Both the position numbers and the translations under genes were made by a program. This document shows, piece after piece, positions 33,143 through 42,342 of a stretch of 64,000 nt of DNA. The stretch is from Candidatus Didemnitutus sp. GTDB taxonomy: Bacteria > Verrucomicrobiota > Verrucomicrobiia > Opitutales > Opitutaceae. Location: the NCBI GenBank assembly GCA_019634575.1, contig JAHCAY010000001.1:1302001-1366000 (forward strand). Direction: 5' to 3'. Each line of letters opens with the position of its first letter. Position 1 is the first letter of the stretch. Below the pieces are notes generated by a model, which was not told the DNA's origin, ran no database searches, and saw only the letters and a program-made list of their open reading frames with translations.

Positions 33143-34174
33143 TCACAGCCACACTTTGTTCCGCTCTCGACGTGCCGGATACATGTTCAGGTATTGGACA
33201 ATGCGCGGCCGCGCGCCGTGATTCGGACTCGCGCCGTGCGGGAGCTTGTCGCTCCAGATAACGAGGTCGCCCGCGCGTCCGCCGATGTGCTTCACGCCGA
33301 GCGCGTGCAAGTCCTGTTGGCGCGGATCCGTGCCCGTCGGCAACGCATCGAGCCACGCCTCGAGCCGCCGGTGGAAACCCGGCACGCACCGGAACGCTCC
33401 CTGTTCCGGCGGAGTGTCGGTCAGATAGAGAATGCCCTGCGTGCCGAACGGAATCGGTCGCGCCAAGCTCACGTCCCAATGCAGGTCCGATGCGCGAAAC
33501 GTCTCGCCCGGGCGCAACGGCGGGTTGAAGCCGCCGCGATCGCACGTCACCCACAGGTCCGCCGTGCCCCACAGCTGCGCGAATGCCTTGTGGATCCGCG
33601 GCGAACGCCGGTTCGCGGTGAATGCGGGATGTTGGAACAACTGCAGCATGATTCCCTGCCCTCGATCCGCATACCACGTCGTCGGATCGTCGGGCCGCGC
33701 CGAGGTGTTTTCCCAGATCGCCGCCTCCGCCGCACGGCGCGATTCCTCCGGCACCGCGTCGTGCACGATCACGTAGCCGTGCTCTTCCCAATGCGCGAGG
33801 TCCTCGGCGCTCAACACCGGCGGCAGCGCGTCAATCTGCGCCAACCACGCCCGCGTCGCCGGCGGAGGCGGCTCGCCGCACAAGGCCGCGTTGAGCCGCG
33901 CCACCCGCGCCGGCTCCGGTTCGCCACTCGTCGCCACGACCCATTTCTCGAATTCCTCGAATGTCCTCGCCGACTCCATGATCTGCCGGCGCGCCTGCTC
34001 GAGGCCGAGACCGAGCGCATCGATCACCAGATGGTCGCGCTGGTCGTCGTCGAGATCGTCGCTGCGCCAGCCGCCGCGCGCCGCGCGCGCCCGCGTCCAG
34101 AGTCGTTTCAGATGCAGCACGCCGAGCGAGCCGGCTTCGTCGGAGGGCGCGAGAGGGATCGGTGGATTGCTCAT
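33143..34174 (-). CDS. Phytanoyl-CoA dioxygenase (PhyH)-family protein
   Basis: 343 residues from MSNPPIPLAPSDEAG. Non-heme Fe(II)/2-oxoglutarate oxygenase: HxD in ASDLHWDVSLARP, distal His in WSDKLPHGASPNHG, with R in GARPRIVQYLNMYP as the likely 2OG-binding residue. About 100 N-terminal residues precede the fold. PhyH enzymes hydroxylate varied small molecules or peptidyl substrates. It is the last gene of the accessory island, divergent from gmd. Confidence 0.82.
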   Translation of the reverse strand: MSNPPIPLAPSDEAGSLGVLHLKRLWTRARAARGGWRSDDLDDDQRDHLVIDALGLGLEQARRQIMESARTFEEFEKWVVATSGEPEPARVARLNAALCGEPPPPATRAWLAQIDALPPVLSAEDLAHWEEHGYVIVHDAVPEESRRAAEAAIWENTSARPDDPTTWYADRGQGIMLQLFQHPAFTANRRSPRIHKAFAQLWGTADLWVTCDRGGFNPPLRPGETFRASDLHWDVSLARPIPFGTQGILYLTDTPPEQGAFRCVPGFHRRLEAWLDALPTGTDPRQQDLHALGVKHIGGRAGDLVIWSDKLPHGASPNHGARPRIVQYLNMYPARRERNKVWL

Positions 34175-34449
34175 AGTCGGAGTTCCAACAGGCGCGGCCC
34201 ATCGCCCGAGACGCCCCGAGACTTGACGCCCGGATGCGCCTTTGTCGAGCCACCGCCGGTCAACCGCCCCGGCCCGCCGGGCCCCATGCCTTCGCGCAAC
34301 TCCGTCGAACAACGCGCCTTGACCCTCTCGCCGCGCCACCCTGATTCTTGCCCGACGATGTGGTCTCGGGCCGTGACCAAACTTGCTACGCCGCGCCCTG
34401 AAGACGCGGTGGAGCGAAGCTCGCCCAATTTTCCTCCCTTACCAATCTC
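34175..34449. promoter_or_regulatory. Divergent promoter region between PhyH and gmd
   Basis: 275 bases with no supportable gene. As gmd opens a plus-strand run of overlapping genes reaching 53985, this stretch should carry the main promoter of that operon. TTGACG (34223-34228) and TTGACC (34319-34324) are -35-like, but neither has a good -10 partner. Confidence 0.4.
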
Positions 34450-35442
34450 ATGAGCAGTCGCGTCGCCTTCATCACCGGCATCACCGGCCAGGACGGCTCC
34501 TACCTCACCGAGTTCCTCCTCGCCCGCGGCTACGCCGTGCACGGCCTCGTGCGCCGCGCGAGCCTGTTCAATCGCTCGCGCATCGAGCATCTGCGCCACG
34601 ATCCCGCGCTCGGCGGCCAATCGCTCTTCCTCCACTACGGCGATCTCAACGACACCACATCGCTCCGCCGCCTGTTCCGCGCCATCAAGCCCACCGAGGT
34701 CTACCACCTCGCCGGTCAGAGCCACGTCGGCCTAAGCTTCGAGATCCCCGAAGCCACCGTGCAGGAAGTCGCCAACGCCACGCTCGGCCTCCTCGAAATC
34801 CTCCGCGATCAGGAACACCCCGTGCGCTTCTACCACGCGTCGAGCTCGGAAATCTTCGGCACTCCCGCCGCCGCGCCGCAGAGCGAGGACACCCCGCTGC
34901 GCCCCACGAGCCCCTACGGTTGCGCCAAGGCCTTCGCAACCAACCTCGGCCGCGTCTACCGGGATTCCTACGGCCTGTTCGTCTGCAACGGCATCGCCTA
35001 CAACCACGAGTCCCCGCGCCGCGGCGAAAATTTCGTCACGCGCAAAATCTCGCTCGCCGCCGCCCGCATCGCCCGCGGCCGCCAAAAGGAGCTCACGCTC
35101 GGCAACCTCGACGTCACACGCGACTGGGGCTACGCGCCCGAATACGTCGACGCGATGTGGCGCATGCTCCAACAGGAAAAACCCGGCGACTACGTCCTCG
35201 CCACCGGCGCGAGCCACACGCTCGGCGATTTTCTCGACGCCGCCTTCACCCACGTCGGCCTCGACTGGCGCGCGCACGTGACGACCGATCCGCGCTTCGT
35301 CCGCCCCGCCGAGCCGTTCCGCCTCGTCGGCGACGCCTCGCGCGCCCGCGCGCAACTCGGCTGGTCCGCGCAGACCAAACTCGCCGACCTCGCCCGCCTC
35401 ATGGTCGACGCCGACCTCGCCGCGCTCGACGCCGCACCGTGA
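34450..35442 (+). CDS. gmd: GDP-mannose 4,6-dehydratase
   Basis: 330 residues. Converts GDP-mannose to GDP-4-keto-6-deoxymannose, precursor of GDP-fucose, GDP-rhamnose or perosamine. SDR fold with the NADP loop FITGITGQDGSYL, YHLAGQSHVGLSFE, the catalytic SSSEIFG and Y-x-x-x-K (SPYGCAKAF), and family-specific NHESPRRGENFVTRKI and RDWGYAPEYV. The length is slightly short of the usual 340-370. First gene of the long glycan operon. No reductase or aminotransferase partner (fcl, rmd, per) is in the window, so the final sugar is unknown. Confidence 0.95.
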   Translation: MSSRVAFITGITGQDGSYLTEFLLARGYAVHGLVRRASLFNRSRIEHLRHDPALGGQSLFLHYGDLNDTTSLRRLFRAIKPTEVYHLAGQSHVGLSFEIPEATVQEVANATLGLLEILRDQEHPVRFYHASSSEIFGTPAAAPQSEDTPLRPTSPYGCAKAFATNLGRVYRDSYGLFVCNGIAYNHESPRRGENFVTRKISLAAARIARGRQKELTLGNLDVTRDWGYAPEYVDAMWRMLQQEKPGDYVLATGASHTLGDFLDAAFTHVGLDWRAHVTTDPRFVRPAEPFRLVGDASRARAQLGWSAQTKLADLARLMVDADLAALDAAP

Positions 35443-35476
35443 TCGCCACGAACCGCCTCGCTTCGCGAGTGAGATC

Positions 35477-36322
35477 ATGACTCCGCCCGTCGAACGCATC
35501 CTGCGCCCGCATCGCGGCTGGTTCCGTCTCGATCTCGCGCGCCTGCTCCAGCAACGCGACCTGTTGGTGCTGCTCGTGCGGCGCGATCTCGTCTCGCGTT
35601 ACCAGCAGACGATCCTCGGCCCGCTCTGGTTCCTGCTCCAACCGCTGCTGCTCACCGGCGTGTTCGTCCTCGTCTTCAACCGCGGCCTCCGCACCTCGAC
35701 CGACGGCGTGCCCGCGCACCTGTTCTACCTCTGCGGCATGTTGCTCTGGGCGTATTTCGCCAACGTCCTCGCCGGTGCCGGCAACACCTTCCAAGTGAAC
35801 GCGTCGGTGTTCACCAAGGTCTATTTCCCCCGCCTCGTCGTGCCACTCGCCGTCGTGCTCGCCAGCCTCGCGCCGCTCGCTCTCCAAACGCTGCTCTTCC
35901 TCGCGTTCTACGTGCCCGCGCTGCTCGGCTCGCCCATGTGGCACCCGATCCCGGTCGCGCTCGCGCTGCTGCCACTCACGCTCGCCCAAGTCGCCTTGCT
36001 CGCCCTCGGCGTCAGCCTGCTCACTTCCGGCCTCTCGGCGAAATACCGCGACTTGCAGCACGCGCTGCCCTTCGTGGTGCAACTCTGGATGTTCGCCACG
36101 CCGGTGATCTATCCGCTCTCGCAACTCGGCCCGCTCGCGCGCTGGGTCGCCGCGCTCAATCCCCTCGCCTGCCCGGTCGAGATGCTGCGCTTCGCCTGCT
36201 TCGGCGCCGGCGCGGTCACGCCGCAACTCGCCGCGCTCTCGCTCGCCGGCACGCTGCTCGTCCTTGCGGCGGGCCTGTTCGTCTTCCAGCGCGCCGAGCG
36301 CACGTTTGCCGACACCGTCTGA
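35477..36322 (+). CDS. ABC-2 type polysaccharide export permease (Wzm-like)
   Basis: 281 residues, six hydrophobic segments, in the PF01061 fold: an N-terminal amphipathic region (LLVLLVRRDLVSRYQQTILGP), FYLCGMLLWAYFANVL, and the C-terminal FVVQLWMFATPVIYPLSQL. Forms the channel half of a Wzm/Wzt exporter moving finished lipid-linked glycan across the inner membrane. Separated by 10 bases from its ATPase. Confidence 0.93.
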   Translation: MTPPVERILRPHRGWFRLDLARLLQQRDLLVLLVRRDLVSRYQQTILGPLWFLLQPLLLTGVFVLVFNRGLRTSTDGVPAHLFYLCGMLLWAYFANVLAGAGNTFQVNASVFTKVYFPRLVVPLAVVLASLAPLALQTLLFLAFYVPALLGSPMWHPIPVALALLPLTLAQVALLALGVSLLTSGLSAKYRDLQHALPFVVQLWMFATPVIYPLSQLGPLARWVAALNPLACPVEMLRFACFGAGAVTPQLAALSLAGTLLVLAAGLFVFQRAERTFADTV

Positions 36323-36332
36323 GCCACGCGCC

Positions 36333-37577
36333 ATGAGCCAGCCGATCATCGAGGTCCGCGGCGTTGCCAAGAGCTACCAGCTCGGCCGCATCGGCTTCAC
36401 CAGCATGCGCGACGAAGTGGATCGCGCGTGGTCGCTCCTCACCGGGCGGCGCCGCGCGCGCGCGGCATCCGAGACGTTCTGGGCGCTGCGCGACATTTCC
36501 TTCGACGTCCAGCCCGGCGAAGTGCTTGGCCTGATCGGCCGCAACGGCGCGGGCAAATCCACGCTCCTCAAGATCCTCGGCGAGATCACCGATCCGACGG
36601 CCGGCGAAGTTCGCCTCCGCGGCCATGTCGCCTCGCTGCTCGAGGTCGGCACCGGCTTCCATCCGGAACTCAGCGGACGCGAAAACATTTTCCTCAACGG
36701 CGCGATCCTCGGCATGAAGCGCGCGGAGATCGCGCGGAAATTCGACGAGATCGTCGCCTTCGCCGAGATTGAGCGCTTCCTCGACACACCGGTGAAGCGT
36801 TATTCGAGCGGCATGTATGTGCGCCTCGCCTTCGCCGTCGCCGCGCATCTCGAACCGGAGATCCTGCTCGTCGATGAAGTGCTCGCCGTGGGCGATCACG
36901 CGTTTCAGCAAAAGTGCCTCGGCAAAATGCAGGACGTCGCCCGCACGCAGGGCCGCACCGTGATCTTCGTCTCGCACAACATGGCCGCCGTCTCGCAGCT
37001 CTGCCATCGCGCCGTGCTGCTCGAGCATGGCCGCGTCTCCGCCCACGGTCCCGCCGCAGAAGTCGTCTCCGGCTATCTCGCGCGCAACGCCGCCGCCGCC
37101 GGCGAGTGGCGTGCGCCCCCCGGCCACAACGCCGCGGCGCCGGTCGCCCTCCAAGGCGCCCGCGTGCTCGACGAATCCGGCCGGCCGGCCGCCCTGCTAC
37201 CGCACTCCAGCGAACTCACCGTCGAACTGGAGTGCGTCGAGCGATCCAGCGGCGCCCTGTGGGGCGTGCGCGTCGCGCTGTTCGACGCACAGGGCCACGA
37301 GCTGGTCTGCACGCTCGACCGCGAACTCGCCGCGGCGCGCGGCACCGGTCCGGGCCGCGCCCACCGGATCGCCTGCACCCTGCCGGCGCGACTGCTCCGC
37401 CCGGGCGTCTACTCCGTCGTCGCCTCGCTCTACGAGCTTGCGGGCGGCGAGCCGGTGGCCACTTACGACGAGGTTGATCCCCTGCTCGCCCTGGAAATCT
37501 CCCCACAGGGCTACACCGCCTATTCCGGCCGCGCCCTGCTGGGCCTCCGCGCCAAATGGGCGGTGCACGCCGGATGA
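36333..37577 (+). CDS. ABC polysaccharide export ATPase with C-terminal glycan-binding domain (Wzt-like)
   Basis: 414 residues from MSQPIIEVRGVAKSY. The ATPase half (1-250) has Walker A GRNGAGKST, signature YSSGMYVRLAFAVA, Walker B ILLVDEVLAVGD and the switch His in FVSHNMAAV. Residues ~270-414 form a beta-sandwich Wzt-type domain (VALQGARVLDESGR ... PGVYSVVASLYELAGGEPVATYD). In known systems that domain recognises the modified end of the glycan, so export here may need terminal modification (methyl or acyl). The stop overlaps the next methyltransferase start, fitting that idea. Confidence 0.93.
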   Translation: MSQPIIEVRGVAKSYQLGRIGFTSMRDEVDRAWSLLTGRRRARAASETFWALRDISFDVQPGEVLGLIGRNGAGKSTLLKILGEITDPTAGEVRLRGHVASLLEVGTGFHPELSGRENIFLNGAILGMKRAEIARKFDEIVAFAEIERFLDTPVKRYSSGMYVRLAFAVAAHLEPEILLVDEVLAVGDHAFQQKCLGKMQDVARTQGRTVIFVSHNMAAVSQLCHRAVLLEHGRVSAHGPAAEVVSGYLARNAAAAGEWRAPPGHNAAAPVALQGARVLDESGRPAALLPHSSELTVELECVERSSGALWGVRVALFDAQGHELVCTLDRELAAARGTGPGRAHRIACTLPARLLRPGVYSVVASLYELAGGEPVATYDEVDPLLALEISPQGYTAYSGRALLGLRAKWAVHAG

Positions 37578-38350
37578 AATCCCTGCTCAAGCGCATCGTC
37601 CCGCACCGCTGGCATCCGCCGGCGGTGGCCGCGCGCGCCCGCGCGCGCTGGGCCCGCTCCGATCTTGTGCGCTCCGGTCCGTTCGCCGGCATGCGCTTCA
37701 CTTGGGAGGACTGGAACCCGAGCTTCTCCGCCCCGTTTCCGAAGATGATGGGCACCTACGAGCTCGAGTTGCACCCGATCATCGAGGGCATCATCGCGCG
37801 CACCCCGCGGCGCATCGTCGAGATCGGGGCCGCCGACGGCTACTACGCGGTCGGCTTCGCGCGACGGCTGCCGCGAGCCGAGATCGTCGCCTTCGAGGAA
37901 CTGGCGGCCGGCCGCGAGCTCCTCACGCGCTTCGCGACGTTGAACGGCGTGCGGGAGCGCATCCAGATGCACGGGCGCTGCGAACCGGACACGCTGCGCG
38001 CCACGCTGCAACCCGGCGATATCCTGATGCTCGACGTCGAAGGTTACGAACGCGTGCTGCTCGACCCCGCCGCCGTGCCCGCACTCGTGCACACGCCGAT
38101 CCTCGTCGAATGCCACGACGCGCTCGTGCCCGGCGTCTCAGCGCTGCTCGAATCCCGCTTCCAAGCGACCCACGCCATCACCCGCATCCCGAACCGCGTT
38201 CGCATGATCGCCGAAATTCCGGACGCTTCATGGCTGCTTCGGTTCTACTGTCGCTACAATCTGTTCGGCTGGGTCAACGAGCGGGTCGGCGGACCCATGC
38301 AATGGCTGTTCCTCGAACCGAAATCAGCCCTCTCATCGCCGACCGCATGA
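37574..38350 (+). CDS. FkbM-like methyltransferase (1)
   Basis: 258 residues, ATG overlapping the Wzt stop. Class I methyltransferase with motif I IVEIGAADGYYAVGFARRLP, an acidic VAFEE motif and GDILMLDVEGYERVLLDP (the FkbM D-V-E-G signature). Located directly after a Wzt with a glycan-end-binding domain, it may cap the chain by O-methylation (inference). Its end is followed by 154 bases without a gene, the only sizeable break in the operon. Confidence 0.8.
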   Translation: MKSLLKRIVPHRWHPPAVAARARARWARSDLVRSGPFAGMRFTWEDWNPSFSAPFPKMMGTYELELHPIIEGIIARTPRRIVEIGAADGYYAVGFARRLPRAEIVAFEELAAGRELLTRFATLNGVRERIQMHGRCEPDTLRATLQPGDILMLDVEGYERVLLDPAAVPALVHTPILVECHDALVPGVSALLESRFQATHAITRIPNRVRMIAEIPDASWLLRFYCRYNLFGWVNERVGGPMQWLFLEPKSALSSPTA

Positions 38351-38504
38351 ATGTGTGCGCCCGGCGCCCCGTAGCCGGCCACGGGATCGGCGATCTCCGG
38401 TTCAGCTCCGCTCCACGCGCCGACTCCAGGTCGGCCCGGCCTCGCTTCGAGCGCGAGCCCCTCGGCCCCGGACAGGCGCGAATCCCCGCCTGAGTTTTCC
38501 GCGC

Positions 38505-39308
38505 GTGCGCTATTCCGCCTACGTTCCCTGCTGCAACGACGCCGCGACGATCCGCGACGCCGTCGCCAGCGTGCTCGCGCAAACCTTGCCGCCCGCGGAA
38601 GTGCTCGTGATCGACGATGCCTCGACCGATACCAGTCTCGCGCAACTCGACGGGCTCGCCATCCGCGTGGTCCGGCACGAGCGCAACCTCGGCCGCGGTG
38701 CCGTGCGCGCCCGTGCGATGGCGGAGACGCGTGAGGAATTCGTCCTTTGCTGCGACGCCACCAATCGCCTGCCGCCCGGCTTCGCCGCCGCGGCCGCACC
38801 GCTGTTCGCGGCGGAGCGCACGGCCGCCGCGTTCGGCCCGCTCGCCGATCCCGCACCGCGCGGCGCCGCCAGTCGCTGGCGCGCGCGCCATCTTTTCCGA
38901 CAGGACGAACCGCCGCGCCGCCACACACGCGCGCTGCTCTCGACCTACGGCACCGTCGTGCGCCGCGCCGCCGCCGCCGCGGTCGGCGGCTTCGACGCTG
39001 CGTGTCGCGCCTCCGAGGACGCCGATCTCGGCCGTCGCCTGCTCGCCGCCGGCTTCGACGTCGTGCTCGCCCCGGAACTCACGGTCTGGAGCAACACGGT
39101 CAACTCCGCCGCGAAAGTCCTCGAACGCTACTGGCGCTGGAACCACGCCGCCGCCGGCCGCGCCGCGCTGCGTGGCTACCCGCGTCACGCCTGGTATGCG
39201 TGGCGCACGATGATCCCGCAGGATCTCCGCGCCGGCGACTGGCCCGCCGCCGCGCTCAGCGCCGTCTGTCCGCATTACTGCGCCGTGCGCTCACTGCTCG
39301 TCCGATGA
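38505..39308 (+). CDS. Family 2 glycosyltransferase
   Basis: 267 residues from GTG at 38505. GT-A fold: YSAYVPCCNDAATIRDAVAS, VLVIDDASTD, LGRGAVRARAMAE, a CCDATNRLP segment where the D-x-D metal motif would be (only one Asp visible), and SEDADLGRRLLAAGF late. The weak D-x-D is unusual. The stop overlaps the next ATG. Confidence 0.82.
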   Translation: MRYSAYVPCCNDAATIRDAVASVLAQTLPPAEVLVIDDASTDTSLAQLDGLAIRVVRHERNLGRGAVRARAMAETREEFVLCCDATNRLPPGFAAAAAPLFAAERTAAAFGPLADPAPRGAASRWRARHLFRQDEPPRRHTRALLSTYGTVVRRAAAAAVGGFDAACRASEDADLGRRLLAAGFDVVLAPELTVWSNTVNSAAKVLERYWRWNHAAAGRAALRGYPRHAWYAWRTMIPQDLRAGDWPAAALSAVCPHYCAVRSLLVR

Positions 39309-40501
39309 GACCGTTCCTGCGCTCCGTCGGCGTCGCGGCCCGCGATCTGGTGGCCGCGACGCTGCGCCGCGCGCCCGGCTCATCCGTGCAATTCGGTCCG
39401 CCCCGCCAGCTCGTGCCCGACACGCGCGCGTGGCAGCGCGTGCATCCGTCCGCGCGCCTCCGCGCGCTGAGCGAGGCGCGACCCGTGACGCGCGCCGCTG
39501 CGCGCCAAGCCGACGAGCCGATCGCCCGTCGCTTCGCCGCCATGCGCCACGGCACGATCAAACCGCGCTTCGTCGCCGAGTTGCCGCGCGGACGCTTCTG
39601 GGGCCGCGGCTACGGCTACATCATCGATACCGACGACGCGCTGCACGGCGAGCTCTCGCCCTGTTTCGACGATTTCGCGCCGGCGGAAAATCGCCCGCAC
39701 CACGACGCGCTGCGCCAGCCGTTGCTGCCGCGCCTGCAACGCCACCGCGGCACGCTCGCGGTCCTGAGCACGCTTTTCTGCGAGAATTTCCACCACTGGC
39801 TGCTCGACGCCGTGCCGAAGCTCGGCCTCCTGCACGAAGCCGGCTGGCCGCTCGATCGCATCGACGGCTTCGTGCTCCCCGCCTCCGCGCAGCGTCCGTG
39901 GCACGAGCAAACCCTCGCCCGTCTCGGCATCGCGCGCGACCGCCTCGTGTTCGCCGACGCGCGCACGCATGTCGCCGCCGACACGCTGCTCGTGCCGTCC
40001 TACGCCGAGCCCGGCCGCGAGCCGGAGAAATTCGACTACACGCCCGAGGGACTGGCCTTCGTCCGCGAGCTGTTCGGTGAGTCCCGCGACGCCTCCGGCA
40101 CCTGGCCGGAGAAGATCGTCATCTCCCGTGAACTCGCCGCCGCGCGCCGCTGGACCGGCGGCGAATCCGGCCACGCACAGCTGCAACGCGCCGGCTTCGC
40201 AAAGGTGCTCCTCGAACGACACACGCTCGCCGAACAGGCGGCGCTTTTCGCCCACGCGCGCCAGATCGTGATGCCGACCGGCGGCGGCCTCGCCAATCTC
40301 GCCTTCTGCGCGCCGGGCACGCAGGTCGTGGAGCTCTTTCCGCCGACCTATTTGCCGACCTTCAGTCTCGTGCTCTCCAGCGCCCTCGCGCTCGACTACA
40401 CGGCGCTCGTCGGCCCGGCGGAGTCCGGCGCGACCGATCGTGACAGCGATGCGCACCCCGTCGCCGTCCCCGTCGATCGCATCCTCGCTTCCTTCCGGTG
40501 A
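39305..40501 (+). CDS. Glycosyltransferase family 61 protein
   Basis: 398 residues, ATG overlapping the GT2 stop. GT61 layout: about 130 N-terminal residues, then VLSTLFCENFHHWLLDAVPKLGLL (N-F-x-H-W signature), an internal IVISRE stretch and the C-terminal VMPTGGGLANLAFCAPGTQVVELFPP. Members are xylosyl- and other sugar transferases with little-known specificity in bacteria. Confidence 0.9.
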   Translation: MRPFLRSVGVAARDLVAATLRRAPGSSVQFGPPRQLVPDTRAWQRVHPSARLRALSEARPVTRAAARQADEPIARRFAAMRHGTIKPRFVAELPRGRFWGRGYGYIIDTDDALHGELSPCFDDFAPAENRPHHDALRQPLLPRLQRHRGTLAVLSTLFCENFHHWLLDAVPKLGLLHEAGWPLDRIDGFVLPASAQRPWHEQTLARLGIARDRLVFADARTHVAADTLLVPSYAEPGREPEKFDYTPEGLAFVRELFGESRDASGTWPEKIVISRELAAARRWTGGESGHAQLQRAGFAKVLLERHTLAEQAALFAHARQIVMPTGGGLANLAFCAPGTQVVELFPPTYLPTFSLVLSSALALDYTALVGPAESGATDRDSDAHPVAVPVDRILASFR

Positions 40502-41331
40502 TCCTTTCCGTTGTCATCCCGACCTGCAACCGGCCCGACACTCTCGCGGCCGCGCTGGATCGGCTCGCGCCCGGCGCGCAGACGCTGCCCGCCGCCGACT
40601 ACGAGGTGATCGTGACTGACGACAGCAGCTCCGCCGCGACGGAGACGCTCGTCCGCACCCGCTTTCCCTGGGCGCGCTGGACGCGCGGTCCGCAACGCGG
40701 CCCGTCGGCCAACCGCAATCACGGCGCCCGCCTCGCCTGCTGCGCCTGGCTGGCGTTCACCGACGACGATTGCCTGCCCGACGCCGGCTGGCTGTCGGCC
40801 TTCGTGAGCGAAACCCGCGACACGACGATCGCCGCGCTGGAAGGCCGGACCTGGTGCGGCGAACGGAACATGGGGTCGCTGCGCTTCGCGCCGGGCAACG
40901 AGTCCGGCGGGCGACTCTGGTCCTGCAACTTTGCCATCCGCGCCGAAACGTTCCACGCCTTGTCCGGCTTCGACGAAGGATTTCCCTTCGCGCACCTCGA
41001 GGACGTGGACTTCCACCACCGTCTGAAAGCAGCCGGCCATCGCGTCCGCTTCGTTCCCGCCGCCGCCGTGGAACATCCGCCACGCGCACTCGGCCCGGTC
41101 TGGCGTTCGGCGCTCGCGCACGAATCGTCGTTCTATTTCGCGCACAAGCACCGGCTGCCGCTCGCGCGCTGCGGCATGGGTCTCGATTTTTTTCTCCGCG
41201 CCCGGCTCAAGCAATGGGCCGGCAGCCGCAACGCCTCCGAGGCCGCGCGCTTTCTCGGTCGCTGGATCGCGGAAACCGGCGTGATCGCACTCATGACGCC
41301 GGTCTGGCTGTGGCGTCATCGCCGGCGATGA
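40498..41331 (+). CDS. Family 2 glycosyltransferase
   Basis: 277 residues, GTG start overlapping the GT61 stop. GT-A fold: ILSVVIPTCNRPDTLAAAL, VIVTDDSSS, GPSANRNHGARLA, LAFTDDDCLPDAGW (D-D-D metal site) and the acceptor-side FPFAHLEDVDFHHRLK. The C-terminal ~60 residues are partly hydrophobic, suggesting membrane contact. Confidence 0.9.
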   Translation: MILSVVIPTCNRPDTLAAALDRLAPGAQTLPAADYEVIVTDDSSSAATETLVRTRFPWARWTRGPQRGPSANRNHGARLACCAWLAFTDDDCLPDAGWLSAFVSETRDTTIAALEGRTWCGERNMGSLRFAPGNESGGRLWSCNFAIRAETFHALSGFDEGFPFAHLEDVDFHHRLKAAGHRVRFVPAAAVEHPPRALGPVWRSALAHESSFYFAHKHRLPLARCGMGLDFFLRARLKQWAGSRNASEAARFLGRWIAETGVIALMTPVWLWRHRRR

Positions 41332-42320
41332 GCATCGTCTACGTCAACTCCACGCTCCGCGCGCGCCGAGCCATGTCGAACGACGGCTCGACCAGCCCCC
41401 TTCACTACTGGGGCTACGCGCCGCACCCCGGCGACGCGCTGCTGATGCATCGGCTGAACCGCTGGGAAATCCATCTCCGCCACCGTCTCGGCGGCCTCGA
41501 CCCCTCGATCCTCGCCGCGACCCTCTGGCGGCTGGGCCGCAACGCCACCGGCACCTACGTGGTCTCGCAGCCCGACCTGTGGCAGGTCTTCCCGCTGCTC
41601 AAGGAACTCTTTCCGCGCCGGCCGCTCGCGACCTGGGTCTGGATGGATTGGGAAGTCGATCTCCAGTTTGACCGCCTGCGCACCTGCGACCATGTCTTCT
41701 GCCTGACGCCCGGCGCCAAGCAACGGCTCGATGAGCGCGGCATGTCCGCGCGATCGAGCTTCGTGCTCTGGGGCTGCGATCCGGCCTACTACCGCGCTAC
41801 CGCTCCGGTGCCGGCCGAGGCCGACGTGATCATCAGCGGTATGTCCCAGCGCGACACGGCCCTGGCCCGCGCCGCGCTGGATACGGCCCGGTATCGAGTG
41901 CTGCTGACGCCCGTCACTGCACAAATCGTCGGCCGCCCCGAGGCCGCCACGCCCATCGGCAATGACCCCGAATTGCGGCGCGCGTATCACCGCAGCCGCG
42001 TTTGCTGGATTTTGCTTCGCGCCGAAGATCGCTATCCCAGCGGCCTGACCAACCTGATCGAGAGCCTCCTGTGCGGGACCGCGGTCGTGATCGCCGATCG
42101 CACGCTCATTCCGGAGCCGTATCTGACACTGCCGGGCGTCTTCCGCTACCGCACCGGAGACTTGACCAACCTGCTCGCGCGCACCGACGAGGCGCTGGCG
42201 TGGACCCGCGAGCCGCGCGCCCGCTCCGCGATCGCCGCCGCGGCCGCGGAGCGCCTCAGTGGCCAGGAACTTTCCGCCGCCATCGCGCGAACCCTCGGTC
42301 CCGGCCACCTCCGCCGCTAA
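41328..42320 (+). CDS. GT-B type glycosyltransferase, divergent
   Basis: 330 residues, ATGA coupled to the GT2 gene. C-terminal part RVCWILLRAEDRYPSGLTNLIESLLCGTAVVIADR resembles the donor-binding half of GT4-type enzymes (E-S-x-x-C-G-T with an upstream Asp/Ser-Gly-x-x-N). The N-terminal ~200 residues are not a textbook GT-B acceptor half. The specific family is uncertain. Confidence 0.7.
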   Translation: MSIVYVNSTLRARRAMSNDGSTSPLHYWGYAPHPGDALLMHRLNRWEIHLRHRLGGLDPSILAATLWRLGRNATGTYVVSQPDLWQVFPLLKELFPRRPLATWVWMDWEVDLQFDRLRTCDHVFCLTPGAKQRLDERGMSARSSFVLWGCDPAYYRATAPVPAEADVIISGMSQRDTALARAALDTARYRVLLTPVTAQIVGRPEAATPIGNDPELRRAYHRSRVCWILLRAEDRYPSGLTNLIESLLCGTAVVIADRTLIPEPYLTLPGVFRYRTGDLTNLLARTDEALAWTREPRARSAIAAAAAERLSGQELSAAIARTLGPGHLRR

Positions 42321-42342
42321 ATATCTTCCGCCTGCCACCTGC

